From Luteococcus peritonei (GTDB lineage: Bacteria; Actinomycetota; Actinomycetes; Propionibacteriales; Propionibacteriaceae), in contig NZ_BAAAIX010000013.1 of NCBI RefSeq assembly GCF_039526385.1, positions 186,001-250,000 of the forward strand: 64,000 nucleotides of DNA, read 5' to 3'. Positions within the stretch are counted from its first letter, which is position 1, and each line of letters starts with the position of its first letter. This document shows, piece by piece, positions 1 to 7,809 of this stretch. A model generated the notes under the pieces. It worked only from the letters and a program-made list of their open reading frames with translations, was not told where the DNA came from and did not search any database. A program made the position numbers and the translations under genes.

Positions 1-4
1 TCGG

Positions 5-51
5 TTGTGGGGATGATTTGGGTCGACTACGAGCCCAAATCATCCCCACAA
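5..51. repeat. 18-bp perfect inverted repeat
   Basis: Bases 5-22 (TTGTGGGGATGATTTGGG) are the exact reverse complement of bases 34-51, with an 11-base loop. No T-run follows on either side, so a classical Rho-independent terminator is not proven. It could be a bidirectional hairpin ending a gene to the left of the window, or a dispersed palindromic repeat unit. No second copy was noticed in the window. Confidence 0.7.
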
Positions 52-122
52 ACCGTGGCCGCGACCTGAGCCGGCCTGCTCGCTCTGGTGGGGGTGCTGT
101 CCGGCCACTAGTGTCAGGCCTC

Positions 123-1328
123 ATGCCGAGCTATGACGACATCGAGTACTACCCGGGCGACCCAATCCTGGGCCTGGCCGACCTGTATGCCGCCGACACC
201 CATCCCCAGAAGGTGAACCTGGGCGTGGGGATCTACCTGGACGAGCAGGGGCGGCTGCCGCTGCCGGAGTGCGTGGAGGTGGCCGAGCGACGCATCGCCG
301 CGAACCCGGCCCCCCGCGGCTACATCCCGATCGGGGGCCTGCCCGACTACGTGGCGCGCACCCAGGAGGTGGTCTTCGGGGCTGATTCGCCGCTGCTGGA
401 GCAGCAGCGGGTGGCGAGCGTGCAGACCCTGGGCGGCTCGGGGGCGCTGAAGGAGGGGGCGGACTTCCTGCGCGGCCTGCTGGGTGCGTCGAAGATGATC
501 ATGAGCAATCCCTCGTGGGCGAACCACCAGGCGATCTTCGAGGGCGCCGGCTACGAGGTGGGCCGCTACCGCTACCACGACGACGAGGCGCACGGTGTTG
601 ATGTCGACGGGATGCTCGCGGACCTGGCCGCAGCCGAGCCGGGCACCGTCGTGGTGCTGCATGCGTGCTGCCACAACCCGACCGGCTACGACATCGACGA
701 GGCGCAGTGGCGCCAGGTGGCCGAGGGGGCCAAGCGACGTGAGCTGGTGCCCTTCCTGGACATGGCCTATCAGGGCTTCGCCGAGGGGCTGGAGGCCGAC
801 CGGGTGGCCATCAGGGTCTTCGCCGAGTCCGGCCAGCGCTTCTGCGTCGGCAACTCGTTCAGCAAGACCTTCGGGCTCTACGGCGAGCGGGTGGGCGCGC
901 TGCACCTGGTCTGCCGCGACGATGAGGAGGCCGTGCGGGTGCGCTCCCAGCTGTGCCGGGTGATCCGCACCAACTACTCCAACCCGCCGACGCACGGTGC
1001 GCGGGTGGTCTCCGAGGTGCTGGGCGACGAGCAGCTGCGGGCCTCGTGGGAGACCGAGCTGGCGGGGATGCGGGAGCGGATCCGCCGGATGCGCGAGGCG
1101 CTGGTGACCGGGCTGCGCGAGGAGGGCGTCGAGGACATGGACTTCGTTGCCGAGCAGAATGGCATGTTCAGCAACTCTGGGCTGTCGGTGGCGCAGATGC
1201 ACCAGCTGCGCAGCGACTTCGGCGTCTACGGCACCGACGACGGCCGGATGTGCGTGGCCGGCCTGAACGAGGACAACGTCCAGGTGGTGGCCCGGGCCAT
1301 CGCCCAGGTGCGCCGCGCGGAGGGCTGA
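123..1328 (+). CDS. Class I PLP-dependent aminotransferase (aspartate/aromatic type)
   Basis: This 401-residue protein belongs to the AspC/TyrB-like branch of fold-type I aminotransferases, which move amino groups between aspartate or aromatic amino acids and 2-oxoacids using pyridoxal phosphate in the cytosol. The N-terminal motif DPILGLADLYAAD and the VNLGVGIYLDEQG motif are typical of the branch. The PLP-binding lysine is Lys248 in SFSKTFGLYGERVG, and the conserved HACCHNPTGYD motif lies before it. The open frame extends upstream to base 18, but homology begins at the ATG at 123, so that start is chosen although no strong ribosome binding site is visible. A hairpin follows the stop. The exact substrate cannot be told from sequence. 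Confidence 0.9.
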   Translation: MPSYDDIEYYPGDPILGLADLYAADTHPQKVNLGVGIYLDEQGRLPLPECVEVAERRIAANPAPRGYIPIGGLPDYVARTQEVVFGADSPLLEQQRVASVQTLGGSGALKEGADFLRGLLGASKMIMSNPSWANHQAIFEGAGYEVGRYRYHDDEAHGVDVDGMLADLAAAEPGTVVVLHACCHNPTGYDIDEAQWRQVAEGAKRRELVPFLDMAYQGFAEGLEADRVAIRVFAESGQRFCVGNSFSKTFGLYGERVGALHLVCRDDEEAVRVRSQLCRVIRTNYSNPPTHGARVVSEVLGDEQLRASWETELAGMRERIRRMREALVTGLREEGVEDMDFVAEQNGMFSNSGLSVAQMHQLRSDFGVYGTDDGRMCVAGLNEDNVQVVARAIAQVRRAEG

Positions 1329-1342
1329 GGCGGCTGGCCGGT

Positions 1343-1374
1343 GCCCCTCGACGGCTCGTTTCGCGTCGAGGGGC
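1343..1374 (+). terminator. Hairpin after aminotransferase
   Basis: An 11-bp perfect stem (GCCCCTCGACG with its complement) and a 10-base loop lie 14 bases past the stop codon. There is no T-run, which is common for high-GC actinobacterial terminators. Confidence 0.6.
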
Positions 1375-1415
1375 CCGGCCTCGCTATAGTTCTCTCCAGT
1401 CCGTTCGCGGGCTGT

Positions 1416-1491
1416 GCCGCCTTAGCTCAGTTGGCAGAGCAACGCACTCGTAATGCGTAGGTCTGGGGTTCGACTCCCCAAGGCGGCTCCA
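1416..1491 (+). tRNA. tRNA-Thr (anticodon CGU)
   Basis: The cloverleaf is complete. The acceptor stem GCCGCCT pairs with AGGCGGC at 1481-1487. The D-arm contains AGCTCAGTTGGCAGAGC, the anticodon loop is CTCGTAA (anticodon CGT, threonine), and the T-arm contains GGTTCGACTCC. The 3' CCA is encoded (1489-1491). A TATAGT hexamer at 1385-1390 is a likely -10 box. The 3' half of this gene and its terminator are repeated at 7645-7714, so this tRNA appears to be the integration site of a genomic island. Confidence 0.97.
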
Positions 1492-1517
1492 CCAAAGCCC
1501 CTCGTCAGAGGGGCTTT
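1447..1517. repeat. attL-like direct repeat (tRNA-Thr 3' half)
   Basis: This stretch runs from the anticodon loop through the T-arm, acceptor strand, CCA and the following terminator. It matches 7645-7714 over its full length apart from a one-base deletion in the T-arm and a few substitutions. Confidence 0.8.
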
Positions 1518-1520
1518 TTG
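1494..1520 (+). terminator. Rho-independent terminator of tRNA-Thr
   Basis: The stem AAGCCCCTC / GAGGGGCTT has a GTCA loop and ends in TTTTT at 1515-1519. The same hairpin is present in the right-hand repeat at 7692-7714. Confidence 0.9.
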
Positions 1521-1904
1521 CTCGTCTGGATGCGGGTTAGCGGCAGAAATGTGTGCATGGCTTTGGGCGTGTCATGGTCGCTGGCTGCCCCAGCCCTTTT
1601 GGATGCCGTTGCCGTCTTCCCAGGAGAAGCTGGTTCCGGGTTGCGGTTCGAGGGGCTCGGCGGTGACCGGGCGGGGTGTGGCTGGCGGTTCACACAGGAT
1701 CACCAGCGGTTACACCACTTGCCGGGACTTGACCCAAGCCGGTACACGGCCATGCCGTGTCCATGCGCATGCTCAGCCGTTGCCCAGCCCGATTCCGGCT
1801 CTTCACAGATGGGGGTGTAGGCCGGTAGCCGGGCCGGGTCGTGACAGGGATCGAGGTCCTTGGATGATGGAAGTTCTCACACAGCCATCGCCAAAGACCT
1901 CGAC
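1521..1904. other. Gene-free island left end
   Basis: No convincing gene is seen here. The stretch around 1710-1735 (TTACACCACTTGCCGGGAC) resembles the terminal region of IS256-type elements, but this is weak. Short open frames on both strands lack a ribosome binding site and recognisable motifs. Confidence 0.3.
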
Positions 1905-2177
1905 ATGGACAACGCTACCTTCACCACCCCTGATCTGACCACGTTCTGCCAGCTTGACGACCTCGGTCTGAGGGTCGTCGGCCAGTGCCTGACCGGCGAG
2001 CGCGCTGTCTTGTTGTGTCGCCCGATCGAGCCCGATCACGAAAATGACAAACAGAAGAGTGATTTCGACCCAGCGTTCTACGATTGGATGTTTTGGTGGT
2101 ATCTGGCGACAATCGACCTGACAGACAAGCTTCTAGCCCGTGAGGGCATAGAATTCACTGATCTCACCGAGAAATAG
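1905..2177 (+). pseudogene. ISL3-family transposase N-terminal fragment fused to unrelated tail
   Basis: The first 45 or so codons (to about 2037) read as the start of an ISL3-family transposase of the corynebacterial/actinobacterial type, with LDDLGLRVVGQCLTGERAVL followed by LLCRPIEPD. After Asp the homology stops abruptly where the zinc-finger cysteines should follow. The frame continues with an unrelated low-GC tail (about 45 residues, rich in D, W and F) that ends at 2177. The matching C-terminal part of such a transposase lies at 4850-5971, so the two may be halves of one element that was split, with roughly 60 bases lost between them. The tail is not recognised. Confidence 0.6.
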
Positions 2178-2200
2178 AGCACAGACTCGGCGCTTAGTTA

Positions 2201-2735
2201 GCTAACGCACCCCTGTCCCTGGAGGGCCGCCGCCGGCTCGCGGAACGCTGCCAGCACCGCCCGATCGCCCACGTCGCGAAGGAGATTGGGCATCTCCCGC
2301 GCCTGCGCCTCCAAATGGGTCAACCGGCACCGCGACCTCGGCGACCCAGGGCTGCTGGACGGCTCCAGCGCCCCACACACCAGCCCCACCCGAACCCCCG
2401 ACAACGTGATCGAGGAAGCGCTGAAGCTGCGCCGGGCCAAGAAGTGGTCCGCGGCCAAGATCAGCACCGAACTCGCCGAGAAACACGGCTTGCGGGTCTC
2501 GACCTCCACGATCCAACGCCACCTACGGCTCCACAACCTGCACCGGCGTCGCTTCCTCGACCTCGACGGCGAGCCCGTGCGGGAACCCCAGAAGATCACG
2601 GCCCGCCCGGGCCGAGTTCAACACCATCCGACCCCACGAGGCCTTGGCCTGGAACCGGCCCTCACAGGTCCACCGCGGCCTGCCGACCCGATTGTCCCCA
2701 ACTTTCCCGAGCCCGAAATCCTGCCAACTACTTGA
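2201..2735 (+). pseudogene. IS481/IS3-superfamily transposase remnants
   Basis: Translation from 2201 gives APLSLEGRRRLAERC followed by IAHVAKE. After a one-base frameshift near 2284 it continues as MGISRACASKWVNRHRDLG and further helix-turn-helix and linker sequence to about 2610 (ending EPQKITARPGRV). This is the N-terminal DNA-binding region of an IS481-type transposase. The DDE catalytic core is missing. From about 2606 the sequence resumes as a transposase C-terminus (NTIRPHEALAWNRP, then VPNFPEPEILPTT before the stop at 2735), possibly from a second related element. A start codon, the core and frame continuity are all lost. Confidence 0.75.
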
Positions 2736-2900
2736 CGCGGGACACCAGGCCGAAGCCAGCCGATGCCTCAACAACATCGAACAAGCCGGGGGAGCCGTCG
2801 CATGGCAAGGAGGCCAGGTGATCATCACAGACCGCAGAGGCCGCACCAATCACTTATGATTCGAAGGCGTCAGCTCCCGCCGGCTCAAGCCCGGTCTTGG

Positions 2901-3161
2901 TCAGACTCCCGACCGAAGGTAGACAAGGCCAATGGTTAGGGGAATCCCGAACACCGCAAACAGGAAGCTGGCGCAGGCCAGATACGGCCGATTGGACCTG
3001 ATGGCCGTCCAAGTTGCCAGCAAACCTGCCACGGGAATCACCCCCAAAACAACCAAACTCTGGGAAGAGCTAGCCGTGCCCCTCAGGACGAGATAACCGA
3101 CCGCAGCGCATCCGACGAGAAGGGCTGCTCCGGTTGTCACGGGCCTGTTGGGTGATTGCAT
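2901..3161 (-). CDS. Small three-helix membrane protein
   Basis: This 86-residue protein is not recognised. It has three hydrophobic segments, at about residues 11-28, 34-55 and 61-82, joined by short loops (SNRPY before the last helix), and no signal-peptide cleavage site. It lies directly downstream of, and nearly touching, the phospholipase-A2-like gene on the same strand. A GTG at 3170 is an alternative start, placing initiation immediately after that gene's stop. Co-transcription suggests a linked role, for example membrane protection or anchoring, but this is only inference. It could also be a decayed fragment of the island. Confidence 0.5.
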   Translation of the reverse strand: MQSPNRPVTTGAALLVGCAAVGYLVLRGTASSSQSLVVLGVIPVAGLLATWTAIRSNRPYLACASFLFAVFGIPLTIGLVYLRSGV

Positions 3162-3170
3162 GAGGCTCAC

Positions 3171-3774
3171 TTAGGGCTTGCAGGGGGTTGCGGTGAATGC
3201 GACCTTGATCGCTGCGGCCATCGCCCGCTCGCGCAAGCCCATCTGACCCGAGAAGCGGTCGATCTCGGCCTTGAGCTGGGCATCGCAGTAGCAGTCAAAG
3301 TAGCCACGGGCCGCGTAGCACTTGTCGTGGCGCATGCAGATAGTGTCCAGGGTGTCCTTCGGTGCTGCAGGTCCACTGTGGCCAGGACCGCACCAATTTC
3401 CCCAGACAGGAATGGCGGCAGCAGCTGTCCGCGCCGTACCCGTCGAGGACTGGTTCGGCCCGTGGGCCTTCATGTCAGCAGCCAAAGCGTTGTAGCTGTC
3501 GCCTGCGGTGAGGACGTACGCACTCTCCCCAGCAGCTTTGGCTTTGGTGGAGTCGAAGTAGTACCCGCCCGGAACGGCAACCAGATGACGTTGGATCCCC
3601 CGCACGAGGGAGTCCAGATCAGTGCCCGGCGGCGTGCTCTTGGCCGGAGCGATCGTCGTTGGGCTGGTCGTGGCGATCTTGCTCGTGCGCGGCGAACGCA
3701 GCAGAACCCTGAAGGGGGATGGAAACGAGTACGGCAGCAGTCATCAGGACAGGCCGTAGGCGAGAAATCTTCAT
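3171..3774 (-). pseudogene. Secreted phospholipase-A2-like protein, apparent frameshift
   Basis: The mature domain (frame open from 3605 down to 3171) carries the prokaryotic phospholipase A2 signature: WCGPGHSGPAAP, then LDTICMRHDKCYAARGYFDC and CDAQL. The His-Asp dyad is in CMRHDKC and paired cysteines surround it. Such enzymes hydrolyse the sn-2 ester of phospholipids outside the cell. A typical signal peptide (MKISRLRPVLMTAAVLV, ending AAFAA) starts at 3774 behind an AAAGGAG ribosome binding site, but it is in another frame that stops near 3638. A one-base shift around the Ala-Ala cleavage site would join it to KIATTSPTTIAPAKSTPPG and the domain. Either the gene is inactivated or there is a sequencing error. 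Initiation at an internal codon without a signal peptide is a weaker alternative. Confidence 0.7.
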
Positions 3775-3979
3775 CAGAACCTATTCTCCTTTGAATAGAA
3801 ATAGATCTCTCTGCGCGAGAAGTAAAACCTCGGGGGTGAGCCGAACCGCAGCGAGAAGGACCACTGTTCGTGGTTCCGGGAAGCATAGCCCTGGAAGCTA
3901 GATCGGGAAGAGCGGCCACCAAACAATCAACAGGCAGGCCGGCGGCGCCTTGGCCCCGCTCACTCACGTCCGTTAATAG

Positions 3980-4848
3980 TTAGCGCCCCTTGACTTGCCG
4001 CTGCACCTGACGCCCCTGGATGCCTTGGGGTGCCTTCTTGGCCTTCGGCGCCTGGCCTGGCGCCTTGGCTACGGCGTCTGCCGCTGGGCGCCCTTGGGCA
4101 ACGTCGGACCGCAACCGGGCGTCGACCGCTGCCCTGTTCTCGATCCCGTCCAGGCTGTGCGCCAGGGCTTCGCGCCGCTCGGCGCTGTCGTAGGCCACGC
4201 CCGCCTCACCGCGCATGTTCTGGGCGGTGGTGTGCTCGTGCTCGTAGTCGGCCCGTGCGGCGTCCCCCACCACTTCGCGCATGGTGTTGTCGTCCACGCG
4301 CGGGTCCAACACGTCGATGCCGTGCCGCTCGCGCATGTCCTCGACGAACTCGCGACTGTCCTCGGTGAGACGGGCGAACAGCTGGGCCTCTGCGGCGCGG
4401 TCGATCGCGTCGGCCTGGCTGGTCACGCCCACGGCTTCCGCGCGGTCATCGCCTGCCGCGCTCCTCTGCTCGTTGGCCTCGGCGCGGGCACGCTCGGCCC
4501 GCTCGATGGCCTCGGACACGGCCACCTGGTCGGGGGCGTCTGACACGTCGATGCCGTAGCGCTCGCGCACCTCGCGCACGATGCGCTCCTCGGCCTGCTT
4601 GGCCTCGGGGTCCAGCTCACTCCACGCACGGGCAGTGGTGTACGCCTTGGTCACGTCCTCGCCGCTGGCGGTGTCCCACCACTCGTTGTTGTTGACCGGC
4701 GCGAGGGACGCGCGGGCGGCCTCCCGTTCGGCCCTGAGCCGCTCCCCTAGCTCGCGGGCGGCCTGCTCGCTGCGCGCCTGTGCCTCGCGGGACTGGCGTT
4801 CCAGCTCGCGGGCAAGTTGTTCCCCGAGCCGTCCGGCGGCCGTCATGG
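3980..4848 (-). pseudogene. Relaxase/mobilisation protein C-terminal fragment
   Basis: About 290 codons form a highly charged, Ala/Glu/Arg-rich, largely coiled-coil sequence with repeats of the type EERIVREVRERYGIDV and MRERHGIDVLD, and the motif NNNEWWDTASGEDV. This composition matches the C-terminal region of MobA/TraA-like relaxases of actinobacterial plasmids and integrative elements. The N-terminal nuclease part (tyrosine and HUH motif) is absent: homology ends at the junction with the ISL3 transposase near 4850. The open frame runs on past that point only as an antisense shadow of the transposase. It is best read as a relic of a mobilisable element, with moderate certainty. Confidence 0.55.
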
Positions 4849-4849
4849 C

Positions 4850-5971
4850 CACCTGGCGCACGTGCCGTTCGGGTGGCGCCCCACCACCCTCCGGGTCCGG
4901 CTGCGCCGCTACCAGTGCACCGGCTGCGGATACATCTGGCGCCAGGACCTCACCTGCGCGGCGAACCCACGCTCGTGTCTGTCGAACGGGGCGTTGCGGT
5001 GGGCGTTGGAAGCGCTGGTGGTCAACCACTTGTCGGTGTCCCGCATCGCCGCCGCGCTCAGGGTCGCGTGGAACACCGCCAACGACGCAGTTCTGGCCGA
5101 AGGCCAGCGGCTGCTCATCGACAAGCCCGGCCGACTTGACGACGTGACGGTCCTCGGGGTCGACGAGCACGTGTGGCGCCACACCCGCCGGGGCGACAAG
5201 TACGTCACCGTCGTCATCGACCTCACACCCGTCAGCACAGGAACCGGTTCGTCGAGGCTGGTGGCGATGGTCGAGGGACGTTCGAAGCAGGCCTTCAAGA
5301 CCTGGCTCGCGTCGCAGCCGCAGGCTTGGAGAGACCAAGTGAGGATCGTGGCGATGGACGGGTTCACCGGCTTCAAGACCGCCGCCGCCGAAGAACTGCC
5401 GAAAGCTGCCACGGTGATGGATCCCTTCCATGTGATCCGGCTCGCTGGGGACGCTCTGGACATCTGCCGCAGGCGGGTCCAGGTCTCGTTGCACGGGTCT
5501 CGGAGCCGTAAGCATCATCCGCTCTACCAAGCACGGCGAACTCTTCACACCGGCGCCGATCTGTTGACGGACAAGCAGCAACGCCGGTTGGACGCGCTGT
5601 TCGCCGATGACCGCCACGTTGAGGTCGAAGCCACCTGGGGCGTCTACCAGACCATGATCACCGCCTACCGCACCCGCAGCCGCCAGGAGGGGAAGAAGAT
5701 CATGACTCGCCTGATCGAGGCGATCGGCACAGCGGTCCCCAGCAGCCTGGTCGAGGTCGCCAAGCTGGGCCGAACCCTGACCAAGCGACGCGATGAAATC
5801 CTGGCGTTCTTCGACCACCACGGTTCCAGCAACGGCCCCACAGAGGCCATCAACGGCCGCCTCGAACACCTCCGCGGCACAGCCCTCGGCTTCCGCAACC
5901 TCACCCACTACATCGCCAGATCCCTCCTGGAAGCCGGCGGATTCAGATCGGACCTACACCCCGAATTGTGA
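4850..5971 (+). pseudogene. ISL3-family transposase, 5'-truncated
   Basis: The frame gives the C-terminal 370 or so residues of an ISL3-family DDE transposase. It starts inside the zinc-finger region at LAHVPFGWRPTTLRVRLRRY, followed by CTGCGYIWRQD, a helix-turn-helix (VSRIAAALRVAWNTAND) and the catalytic positions in VLGVDEHVWRHTRRGDKYV (D), VAMDGFTGFK (D) and GPTEAINGRLEHLRG (E). The C-terminus is complete. The normal N-terminus and start codon are missing and the upstream sequence belongs to the relaxase fragment. A matching N-terminal piece lies at 1905-2037. Terminal inverted repeats were not identified. Confidence 0.85.
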
Positions 5972-6126
5972 AGGGCCATGACTTCTCCTAGTGGGGTGCT
6001 TAGCGCACTACTAAAAGTAGCGGAGGAGGCAGGCCGCAGAGCGGTTGCTCGATTGACCTCTATGGGGTCAAGGCCTCGCTCCGCTCGGCGGCCTGGCTCC
6101 CCTCGCTCCGCTCGCACGCCAAGGCG

Positions 6127-7404
6127 TTAGATCCCAAAGTCCGGCGGTTTGGGGTAATCCCAGCTTCCGTGGGAAATGTAAAACGCAAGGAAGGGGTCAG
6201 CGATGTAGAGTCGATCATCTACATAGTCCAGTGCTGCGTCGCTCTTTCCGCGGTTATCTGCGGCGATTTCCTTCATCTTTCCAAGGGCTGATGAAATTTG
6301 CTGCAAGGTGGGCGGTTGTACATCGATGATTCCCGCCGAAATAATTCTCCCCAGAGCTTGGGTAGAGATCTCCCGGTCGCCATCCATCTGGGAAATTCCA
6401 TACAAGATCGCCCCGTAAATATCTGTCGTGACGCCCGACCTGAAGTTTCTTGCAAGTCTGGGCTGCCCTTTGCTGCGTGGACCAGCCTTCAACGCGGAGA
6501 AAACTCCTGGCACGTTCCTATTTGCTACACGCCTATAAAACGTGTCGTACTGCGGGGGTGCCCCCACAGGAATTTTTGTTGTCTGTGTCTCTTCGATGCC
6601 AGCATCCTCACAGACTTCCAGGCAAAGGAGCTGCATCAATAGCGGTGCCCCGCGGCTCTCCTTGGCGAACTCGCTGATTAGCCCTGAATCATCGGAGATG
6701 TTCAACGCCCTGAAGCCGGCCTCTGCAATATACGCGAGTTCGTCCTGTGACCAAGAGGTGATGGGCAGACTCCAAGCGCGGCCGACCATCTCAGGCTCCA
6801 CTTGCATTACGCGGAAAGCCTCTTGGGGAACGGCGATAAGGATCACTTTGCAGCCTGCGACCAGCCACTTGATCGCGTGAATTAGATCCTCGCGAACGCC
6901 TTCGGCAACATAATGGAAATCGTCGATCACGATTCGAGCGTTTCGCGAGTTTAACTCTTTTCTGAGTGCTTGACCGAGGGGGGTCTGGGCAGATTCCGTA
7001 ATTTCGCCAGATTCCTCAGTTCCACCTCCGAAATCTCCGCCGATGTTGGCCACGCCGGCAGCTCCGAGGTTGCCGCTCACCCTATGAGTTTGAGAAACCC
7101 GAGATCCGCTCTTGCGGGAGATGTCTGGCCAGACATTGCAGTGGTCGGCACAAATCTTCCAGAAATCATCGATATTCTTGATGTCGGCACCAGAAATCCA
7201 AAGCACGTCCTCTTCAGGGAAGAAACGCTTGATTACTACTGTCTTTCCGGACTTGCTAGGTCCAGAAACGGTGAGAACTGATCCTCGATGGTTCTTGATG
7301 AATTTGCCAATTTCCTTCTCGAACTCTTGCGCAGTCCGAGGATTATAGGTCACGTCCGGGTTGCCTCCGGGCGTGAAAACATCTTCCAGTGCCACCGTTA
7401 CCAT
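6127..7404 (-). CDS. P-loop (STAND/AAA-like) ATPase of the island
   Basis: This intact 425-residue protein has a Walker A motif at 48-55 (GPSKSGKT), a Walker B at 157-162 (RIVIDD, followed by FHYVAEG), and a Gly-rich insertion at about 110-134. A C-terminal region (LDYVDDRLYIADPFLAFYI) resembles the winged-helix end of MNS-clade and AAA_16-like ATPases. It has no signal peptide or membrane segment, so it is probably cytosolic. The GC content and codon use are visibly unlike the neighbouring genes (AAT, ATT, AAA and AGA codons are frequent), which supports recent transfer. Such stand-alone ATPases are frequent cargo of islands and some act in phage defence, but nothing here proves that. No fused effector domain is visible and no partner gene remains intact beside it. 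Confidence 0.75.
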   Translation of the reverse strand: MVTVALEDVFTPGGNPDVTYNPRTAQEFEKEIGKFIKNHRGSVLTVSGPSKSGKTVVIKRFFPEEDVLWISGADIKNIDDFWKICADHCNVWPDISRKSGSRVSQTHRVSGNLGAAGVANIGGDFGGGTEESGEITESAQTPLGQALRKELNSRNARIVIDDFHYVAEGVREDLIHAIKWLVAGCKVILIAVPQEAFRVMQVEPEMVGRAWSLPITSWSQDELAYIAEAGFRALNISDDSGLISEFAKESRGAPLLMQLLCLEVCEDAGIEETQTTKIPVGAPPQYDTFYRRVANRNVPGVFSALKAGPRSKGQPRLARNFRSGVTTDIYGAILYGISQMDGDREISTQALGRIISAGIIDVQPPTLQQISSALGKMKEIAADNRGKSDAALDYVDDRLYIADPFLAFYISHGSWDYPKPPDFGI

Positions 7405-7644
7405 GTAGGTAGTCTGTCATGGCCGGGTCTCACTGAACAGAGCTGGCGCGATCTGGGGGAGTGTTGTTCCATCGGTTGTGGTCGGCGCGGGGCTTGGGGC
7501 CTTCTGGCTAGCCGTGGCACTGACGCACGGTGCCCCCGCGGTGCCCCTGAATTACCGTCGCGTTCCATGTCTGGCTCTCATCGCCCGTCTGCTGCTCGTG
7601 AGGCGAGGTGGCCTGATCCATGGGCTTCGCTTCGCAGGGACAAC

Positions 7645-7714
7645 CTCGTAATGCATAGGTCTGGGGTTCGACCCCCAAGGCGGCTCCAGAAAAGCCCCTC
7701 GTCAGAGGGGCTTT
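7645..7714. repeat. attR-like orphan 3' half of tRNA-Thr plus terminator
   Basis: This repeats the tRNA-Thr 3' half and its terminator (1447-1517) with a one-base deletion in the T-arm and a G-to-A change in the anticodon-stem strand. No 5' half precedes it, so it cannot make a tRNA. It marks the right end of the island. Confidence 0.85.
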
Positions 7715-7770
7715 CTGCTTGCGTCTGGGCACGGGTTGCCCGCCGGGCCCGCGGGCTGACAGCCAGCGGG

Positions 7771-7806
7771 TGTCGGTGCCGAGGATGCGGATCCTCGGCA
7801 CCGACA
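7771..7806 (-). terminator. Strong hairpin after the transketolase genes
   Basis: A perfect 16-bp stem (TGTCGGTGCCGAGGAT and complement) with a GCGG loop lies 4 bases beyond the stop of the minus-strand operon. No T-run is present. Confidence 0.8.
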
Positions 7807-7809
7807 GCG

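Larger units (their letters stand above)
1447..7714. mobile_element. Decayed genomic island in tRNA-Thr
   Basis: The island is delimited by a near-perfect direct repeat of about 71 bases: the 3' half of tRNA-Thr from the anticodon arm, plus its terminator. The left copy (1447-1517) belongs to the intact tRNA and the right copy (7645-7714) is an orphan 3' end, the layout left by tyrosine-recombinase integration. The content fits a mobile element: ISL3 and IS481/IS3-type transposase pieces, a truncated relaxase-like gene, a phospholipase-A2-like gene, and one intact ATPase gene with visibly lower GC and different codon use. No integrase, excisionase or replication gene was recognised, so it is probably immobile. 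A tandem tRNA duplication that later decayed is the alternative explanation for the repeat. Confidence 0.75.

Noticed and set aside
3706..3714. Extra AACCCTGAA end of the 81-bp repeat
   Set aside because: The nine bases occur inside the phospholipase gene with no partner end at 81 bases, so this is chance.
3980..5908. 642-residue continuous minus-strand frame as one gene
   Set aside because: Only the part up to about 4848 has relaxase-like features. The rest is the antisense of the ISL3 transposase.
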